DNA of 64,000 bases. Origin: Tricholoma matsutake. Taxonomy: Eukaryota > Basidiomycota > Agaricomycetes > Agaricales > Tricholomataceae. The position numbers and the translations under genes are program-made. The stretch is from positions 3,286,001 to 3,350,000 of the forward strand of contig AP026545.1 in assembly GCA_026075535.2 (NCBI GenBank), given 5' to 3'. Below are positions 58,708 through 64,000 of this stretch, one piece after another (the first letter of the stretch is position 1; each line of letters begins with the position of its first letter). The notes beneath the pieces were generated by a model. It had not been told where the DNA came from, did not search any database, and saw nothing but the letters and a program-made list of their open reading frames with translations.

Positions 58708-59381
58708 AGGACCCCTGAAAGTTCACCCAAATGCCTAATCTGGTTTCGCGCAATTTTTATCCGGACAGGTTTGGGCGGTTTTTATCCGGAAATCGCCTCA
58801 AGCGTCCAAACTGCCCGGTTTTTATCCGCACCAGACCTCAGGCATCTGCTAAAATCGCTTTTTCCCCCTCCGCTGCGCGGCAAACGATGCCTTAGCACTA
58901 GATATCATCAGACTGACGTGGTACACAGTACAGGTACTGCAGAAAATGCATATAAGTAAGATACTCAGTCCTCGAGCTCCTCTTCCTCATCAAGATGTTG
59001 AGCCTTCTTTGGACGTCCAGCCGAGTTTCGGACGTTTGACGCACTGGCAATGGATTATTTTTATTTAGATTGACTTCCTATCCTTAGTACACGATAAGTT
59101 GCCTATAGAATTAATGGTTGTTGTAGACTAGTGGTTATGTTAATGTTTGTTCATCATGATTATATTTAGTAGGTGTTGGGTTCGATCCTCTGTGTAATCG
59201 ATTTTTATCCGCACTCAGACTAGGCCTATGGCCGTTAGGTCCATTTTTATCCGCACGACTGCCTCAGGGATTTGCCAAAAATTTCCCAGTTCTTATCCGG
59301 ATTGACTTAGGCATTTTGGGATTTTTGGCCGGTTTTTATCCGCACTCGCCTCAGGCATTTGGGTGAACTTTCAGGGGTCCT
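58708..59381. mobile_element. Non-autonomous inverted-repeat element (674 bp), 8-bp duplication
   Basis: The ends are perfect inverted repeats, AGGACCCCTGAAAGTTCACC at the left and its complement at the right, continuing through CAAATGCC. The exact 8-bp duplication ACGATAGG flanks it (58700-58707 and 59382-59389), as for hAT-type transposition. Several TTTTTATCCG(CAC/G) words lie inside both ends. There is no transposase. Confidence 0.9.
59116..59195 (+). other. tRNA-like (SINE-like) module inside the inverted-repeat element
   Basis: TAGACTAGTGGTTA (59124-59137) resembles a pol III box A, and GGTTCGATCC (59179-59188) is a perfect box B, about 45 bases apart. A proper acceptor stem cannot be folded by eye, so it is a tRNA-derived sequence at most. 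Confidence 0.45.
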
Positions 59382-59562
59382 ACGATAGGCCTTTTGCAAA
59401 ACGCTTGTTTATACGCCGTATTTGGTCCCATCAATGATGCTAGCCAAATGCCGATGTGCCGATAAACATTGACCAGCCTTGCTCGCTACCGGCACCACCC
59501 ATGGCACATCAATCGATGGAACAAACAAAAAGACATAAACAAGCCGTTTTCGAAAGGGCCTA

Positions 59563-60222
59563 CTATCACTTACCGAGTGTTTCACCACGATTTACTGATT
59601 ACTAAATTACACCACATCGACTACAAAATTATACTGATGGCATATATGGTTCAAAAGATAGGCTTCATTACTTCCAGAAAATCTAATTATCTCAATGAAA
59701 GGTGAGGATGAAGCAACGACGAGCCCCATGTCAAAAAGTACCTAGTCTTTCAACACCATGTCACACAAAAGTAATGCCTTTCATGGCAGAATTCTGTGAT
59801 CCAACGTTGGCATCTGACAAGCTGAAGTATAATGTTCTCGTAAAAACATTTGTTGATCGAGTTAAATTCTGTCCATGAAATGTCATGGTGAGCCAGAAAA
59901 CCACAAACTGCTCTATGATCATGGTGAAACTACTCTCAGTCTATGGGAAATAATATTATTGCTTCGAGAGAAAAAATGGGAAGGATTGGTTCACTCCTCG
60001 TATCTCAATGTCAGAAATATGTGATTCACCCCTCATAATGTAGCTTTTACCAACCTCAACCTCAACCGAAAATCAGGGAAAAATAAGAGGAATGTTTTTA
60101 ATACTTATAACCTCTCAGATCGTCAATTTGAAGATGGTTGAAGATGTTTTGGGGCTTAGAAAGTGTTATCAGTGTGGTGGTGAAACACTAGTACCCGTGG
60201 TAAAACACTCGGTAAGTGATAG
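59563..60222. mobile_element. Mariner-like inverted-repeat element (660 bp)
   Basis: The left end CTATCACTTACCGAGTGTTT and the right end are inverted copies, with TA on both flanks (59561-59562 and 60223-60224), the Tc1/mariner signature. Further inverted GTGTTTCACCAC words lie inside. No transposase ORF. Confidence 0.8.
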
Positions 60223-60224
60223 TA

Positions 60225-60828
60225 TATTGATCATCACAAACTTTATTGACAACTTCGAACTCTAAAACCGATTGGCAGTGGATTGGCATCGGATTATGTC
60301 GACGTCACTGTTCTGACACGATTCAATGCAGTGGCATTTCAGGCGACGTGCACCAGTGCCGACGTTGTGATGTATATACAGATCTCTCGAAGGTCAATTC
60401 GGATAGATTAGTAAAGGTGGGCGATTTGGCATTTTTGCACATAGGGTGCTATAGTGCAACTTGCTCCTAGTCTCCGAATAACTTAGTATCTCTTTCCAAA
60501 AATACTTTATCAGAGTCTCTGCCGGGGATGCTTAGCGCTCAGTGCCTGACGCAAAACAACATGCGACAGGAGAAACCGTATGCGGCTTTCGACATGGTCA
60601 GGAATCAGCGTTGCTGAAAGGACAATAGGAGCAGTGTCCTGAAAAATAAATAATTGTACTCCCGTGTGACTAAGTGTGAGAGACGAACTCGAAGCGCCCT
60701 GCTCGTTCAAACAGATACCATCAAAGCACAGGCCCGGCGCCTAACATGTATTTAAATAAACATCATGCACGAAAGAAGAAGCCTGTGGTCAACCTTTCTG
60801 CCCTCGTCCATTCTACGATAAACGTGAC
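60225..60828. other. Intergenic, 0.6 kb
   Basis: It starts with TTGATCATCACAAACTTTATTG, also present at about 58658-58684, a short dispersed repeat. No gene was recognised before the RING ORF. Confidence 0.5.
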
Positions 60829-61684
60829 ATGTCATCTCTCGAAACCGACGATACAGTGGTAGACTGGCAGGCTGAGGATACGGCAATAGACTGGCATGCT
60901 GAGGATACGACGATAGACTGGCATGTTTGGGATACGGCGATAGACCCGCAGGCTGAGGATACGGCGACAGACCGGGAGGCTGAGGATACGTCGGTAGGGG
61001 AGGAGAGTCAGGAGACGCCTTCAATGACAGCGTGGGAGCATCGTTTTTTGAATATGAGGTCTCGGAGAGAAGAGCGCAGGGAAGCACGAAGACAAGCACG
61101 AAGGGAAGAACGGGAAGAATTACGAAGGCAAACAATTGGTGCATAACTCCTTCCGCCGTGGTAAATATTGTCATTCATCTACCGCCATACGTCTAGAAGA
61201 CAATTTCCCCCTTGTTCGATATGTGCCAGCTCCAAAATATCCGGTCGCGTTTAATCAAGCTCCATCATCTGATTGGTTGGCTGAGTACACAAATTCCCCT
61301 ACTAACTCACTGGCGAAGACCTCCCCTAACCATAGTATGGTGATAGATGGGCGCATTCAGATCTGCCCTCCGTTTGCATTGAGAAATACAACGCTTCTTG
61401 CGACATTTGCTTGAGGAAGTTTCAAGAACCTTCGCGCAGGTCACCTAGCAGTGCTTCACAGCTTCGAACGGCTGCCGACACGAGCAGGTCCAAACCACTC
61501 AGACAGTTGCCTTGCCGCCATGTCCTGCATGTTTGTTATTTCTTTTACATTGATGTAATCATTACTTACAATTTCGAATTTCATCCTCCAGCATTCCTGT
61601 ATTAACAAGCTTCTGGTCGAGTCGAATAGATGTCCAGCATGTCGCGCACGTATTTGTAGTCCCATCTACATATGGTTTTATTAG
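60829..61684 (+). CDS. RING-H2 zinc-finger protein, probable E3 ubiquitin ligase
   Basis: Exons 60829-61138, 61197-61284, 61347-61530 and 61592-61684 join in frame to 224 residues. The intron at 61285-61346 carries a perfect CTAAC branch site. The C-terminal RING-H2 finger follows the ligand order C3H2C3: CDIC, a long insert rich in Ser/Arg, CRHVLHHSC, then CPAC. The N-terminal part has nine-residue acidic repeats of the type AEDTAIDWH, then an Arg/Glu-rich segment (RREERREARRQARREEREEL) that is probably a single helix. Ubiquitin transfer is inferred from the RING alone, and the substrate is unknown. The long spacing between the first and second zinc-ligand pairs is unusual but occurs in fungal RING-H2 proteins. 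Confidence 0.75.
60850..61010 (+). repeat. 27-bp coding minisatellite in the RING gene
   Basis: About six 27-bp units of the form GCTGAGGATACGGCAATAGA encode AEDTAIDWH variants. Copy number probably varies between strains. Confidence 0.8.
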
Positions 61685-62319
61685 ATGGCGCTCTCAGGTG
61701 AGTCATAGGGTGACTTCCACGTAGTGTGATGTTCTAGGAGTTATGCACAGATGGCGGAGGGTCTTGGCTACGTCAAGACGTTGGGGACTCGGTAGATGGA
61801 TCACCATTGTGAGAATAGGTCATTGTTGGTCACACGACATAGAATGCCGGAAGCAATGCGTGTATCTCATAATATTGTAGTGATTTCTGTAGTCGTTGGA
61901 ATAGAGTGGAAGTACTGATGCCGGTAAAACTACTGGAGGGAAGGGTGGCCGAGATCCACTCTTGCCGATCGGACGACGCTTCGTGCACGGGCTCTCACAG
62001 AAGATCTAGGTTGTCCGAAGTGCGATGAACAAGTTTCCTACAACGCGGATTTGAACTGGGCTTTTCTTATTGGGCTGCATCCCCTGGGAGAGCCTTGCCT
62101 CGTGTATAATGTACAGCTGCTGCACACGTCGTGAGTAGATTATAACGGTATCGCTTGATAAAAAACGTCCAACGATGCGACCACTGGGGTCCTTGAATGT
62201 CGTGGTCTTGTCCGAAATACATTGCGTGCGAAAGGAATCACGTTTTGAAATCTGGACGCGAGTCACGCGACGAGTCGCGTCCATACTCTTGCTCACATCC
62301 AGAGCCATTCATAACAGTC
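61685..62319. other. Intergenic between RING gene and SMC6
   Basis: A minus-strand ORF (62006-62308) has no recognised domain and crosses the SMC6 promoter palindrome. I treat it as chance. Nothing else was recognised. Confidence 0.5.
62254..62282. promoter_or_regulatory. GC-rich palindrome with ACGCGA cores upstream of SMC6
   Basis: The perfect 8-bp arms GGACGCGA and TCGCGTCC flank a centre that contains CACGCGACG. The sequence thus holds several MCB-like ACGCGA words 38 bases before the SMC6 ATG. A role in cell-cycle regulation is inferred from MBF sites in yeasts. Confidence 0.5.
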
Positions 62320-64000
62320 ATGGTTAAGCGGCGCACAGAATCTGACAGCGCAGAAGAAAGTCCGACCACTAGGGCAAAACGCGCTAGAACTGTCGATAGT
62401 GATGACGACGAAAACTTCGAAATACCTTCTAACTTGCAAAACAAGGGCAAAGGCAAAGCGCACAATGTTACTTTTGACGAAGGAGGAGAAGACGATGCTA
62501 CTGCTGAGGCTGAAGCCGAGGAAAACCGCTTCGAACAGGAACATAGAGAAACAATCCTCGCTGGTTTGGAGGAGAAGCGCAAGGTTCACGGTGTACGTGT
62601 CGTCTGTGAAGTGTTGTTCTGGATATTCAATCTCATGTCTATATGCGCGTACAGGGCATTGCAGACCACGGTATAATCGAGTCCATCGAGATGCATCAGT
62701 TCATGTGTCACAAATTCCTCACGTTCACATTTGGTCCACAGATCAACTTTATCATTGGTGTGTAGATCCTATTACCCTCGGCATTATGCATAGTCTCATG
62801 TACCTTGTAGGTCATAACGGAAGTACGTATATCATCGTCACTAGGGACGAGTTGAAATCCATATACTACAACAGGTGGCAAAAGTGCTGTCCTTTCAGCC
62901 ATCACAGTAGCACTAGGTGGCAAGGCCACGTCCACAGGCCGTGGCAGTGGCCTGAAGTCCTTCATTCGCGAAGGCCAGAGGTTCGTTGCTACCCAAAGTT
63001 GACCCGACCTTAGGCTGACAAGAAGAGCAACATCACAGCGCAGCAGAAGTGACCATCTCACTCAAGAACCAAGGTGAAGAGGCGTACAAACCGAAAGAGT
63101 ACGGTAAATCGATTGTCATTACTCGTAAGTTCACCAGGGAGGGGTCATCCACGTGGAAGATCCAGAGCAAGGATGGGCGTACCATCAGTACCAAGAGGGA
63201 CGAGCTGTCTGCTATCTGTGACCACATGAATATCCAGGTGGACAATCCTATGAACGTCCTTACGCAGGGTGAGTCTTCTTCATGCCAAATTGAGCCCGTA
63301 CTGATAGCGTGGGGCATAGATGCCGCTAGACAGTTCTTGAGTGCTTCACATCCCAATGATAAGTACAAGGTAGGTTCACAATGTTTGCTTCCTTCTTGGT
63401 CTGGGGACTTATAAATCCCATAGTTCTTTCTTCGTGGAACCCAGCTCTCTCAGCTTTCCGATGAATATAATACATGCCTCGATAACATTAAAACGACCTT
63501 CCAAACCCTCGCGCAAAAGAAGGAAGTTCTACCTGACTTGCGCACTGCGTTTCGTGATGCCACCCTTCGCTTTGAGGAGGCTGCCAAAGCTAGAGAACAG
63601 AAAAAGAAAGCTGATGAACTGAAGAAAGAGCTCGCGTGGGCGCATGTCAAAGCGAAGGAAGATGAGATGACGGCCAAGATCGGTGAGGTTGCTAAGATGA
63701 GCAGACGCTTGCCGAAGATCCAGCAGAGTGTCGATGATGCTACGGTGGGCTCTCTCTTTCCTGCATGCTATGTGTCTGATCTTCATTGTCGTAATGGAAA
63801 GGCTAAAGTCAACGAAGAGACTGAAAATGTTACACGACTCCAAGCCGAGCTGGATGCGTTGGGTGATATTGATGATCTCAAAGCACAAAAGGATGCACTG
63901 CAAGCTGAGAGTCGACGCAACAAGTCCCAGCTGAGCGATTACATCGTGTGTATCTTTACCTTCGTATCTACCTCCTATAATGCCCATCTCTTCCTAGGCC
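62320..64000 (+). CDS. SMC6: SMC6, Smc5/6 complex ATPase (5' part, runs off the window)
   Basis: Subunit of the Smc5/6 DNA-repair and chromosome-segregation complex. The start is ATG 62320; the upstream in-frame ATG at 62197 would add an unlikely stretch over the promoter palindrome. Exons 62320-62592, 62655-62757, 62811-62822, 62875-62980, 63039-63268, 63320-63369, 63424-63744 and 63802-63945, with the next from 63998. An acidic N-terminal tail precedes the SMC6 head: [20 protein letters not shown], Walker [38 protein letters not shown] [20 protein letters not shown] and [18 protein letters not shown]. The N-terminal coiled coil then begins. Hinge, second coil and Walker B lie outside the window. 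Confidence 0.95.
62811..62822 (+). other. 12-nt micro-exon inside the SMC6 Walker A motif
   Basis: Introns 62758-62810 and 62823-62874 leave only 12 bases, supplying HNG and parts of the adjacent Gly and Ser codons of GHNGSGKS. Both introns have GT-AG ends, and skipping the exon would destroy the ATP site. Confidence 0.85.

Noticed and set aside
60752..61174. Minus-strand Pro-rich 140-codon ORF with hydrophobic N-terminus
   Set aside because: It is the antisense of the repeat-containing first exon of the RING gene, whose splicing restores a full zinc finger on the plus strand.
62020..62110. Minus-strand GTTCAAATCC suggesting a tRNA 3' half
   Set aside because: The flanking bases do not form a T stem or acceptor stem.
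62006..62308. Minus-strand 100-codon ORF before SMC6
   Set aside because: No domain, crosses the SMC6 promoter palindrome, and its start sits 12 bases from the SMC6 ATG.

Overview
The window is nuclear DNA of a filamentous basidiomycete, most likely an agaricomycete. Every host gene is split by several short GT-AG introns of about 32-105 nt. A STE3-type pheromone receptor, a fungal Aurora kinase, an Hsp104-class gene and SMC6 are present. The repeat fraction is made of Ty1/copia and chromodomain Ty3/gypsy LTR retrotransposons. No tRNA, rRNA or bacterial-type feature was found.

Two compartments meet at about 43.46 kb. From 1 to 43.46 kb the sequence is almost entirely transposable elements, many nested. 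Copia-A (4329-17140, target duplication GATCC) contains a complete gypsy element, Gypsy-A (6520-12613, duplication GGCGC), and an unidentified 1.4 kb insert (14372-15780) carrying a 20-bp array. A non-autonomous hAT-like element lies at 19783-20803. Gypsy-B (21485-29544, duplication GATAA) has an unusual third ORF. Gypsy-C (30570-36562, minus strand) is split by a solo LTR (34810-35209, duplication ATCAC). Copia-B (37172-42868, duplication GCAAC) is the youngest: its two LTRs differ at one base. In Gypsy-A and Gypsy-B the reading frames are broken almost only by TGA codons, mostly where the family has arginine (CGA). Two catalytic aspartates, in the Copia-B integrase and the Gypsy-C reverse transcriptase, are also lost by the CpG-to-CpA form of the same change. 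This points to cytosine methylation and deamination as the force silencing these elements.

From 43.8 kb to the end the DNA is gene-dense: mitochondrial ribosomal protein uS7 (-), a Pep12/syntaxin-7-like Qa-SNARE (+), Aurora kinase (-), a degenerate Hsp104/ClpB-like AAA+ protein (+), a conserved single-pass membrane protein (+), a STE3 pheromone receptor (-), a RING-H2 protein (+) and the 5' part of SMC6 (+, runs off the window). uS7m/SNARE and Aurora/Hsp104-like are divergent pairs sharing short promoters. The Aurora/Hsp104-like promoter holds two ACGCGT boxes, and SMC6 is preceded by a GC-rich palindrome with ACGCGA cores, suggesting MBF-type cell-cycle control. Two small inverted-repeat elements lie between the receptor and the RING gene, one of them containing a tRNA-like box A/box B pair.

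The points most worth following are the CGA-to-TGA decay pattern, the extra zinc-knuckle/membrane ORF of Gypsy-B with its ATGA and TAATG gene junctions, the Hsp104 paralogue that has lost its second ATPase site, and the pheromone receptor as a possible B mating-type locus.
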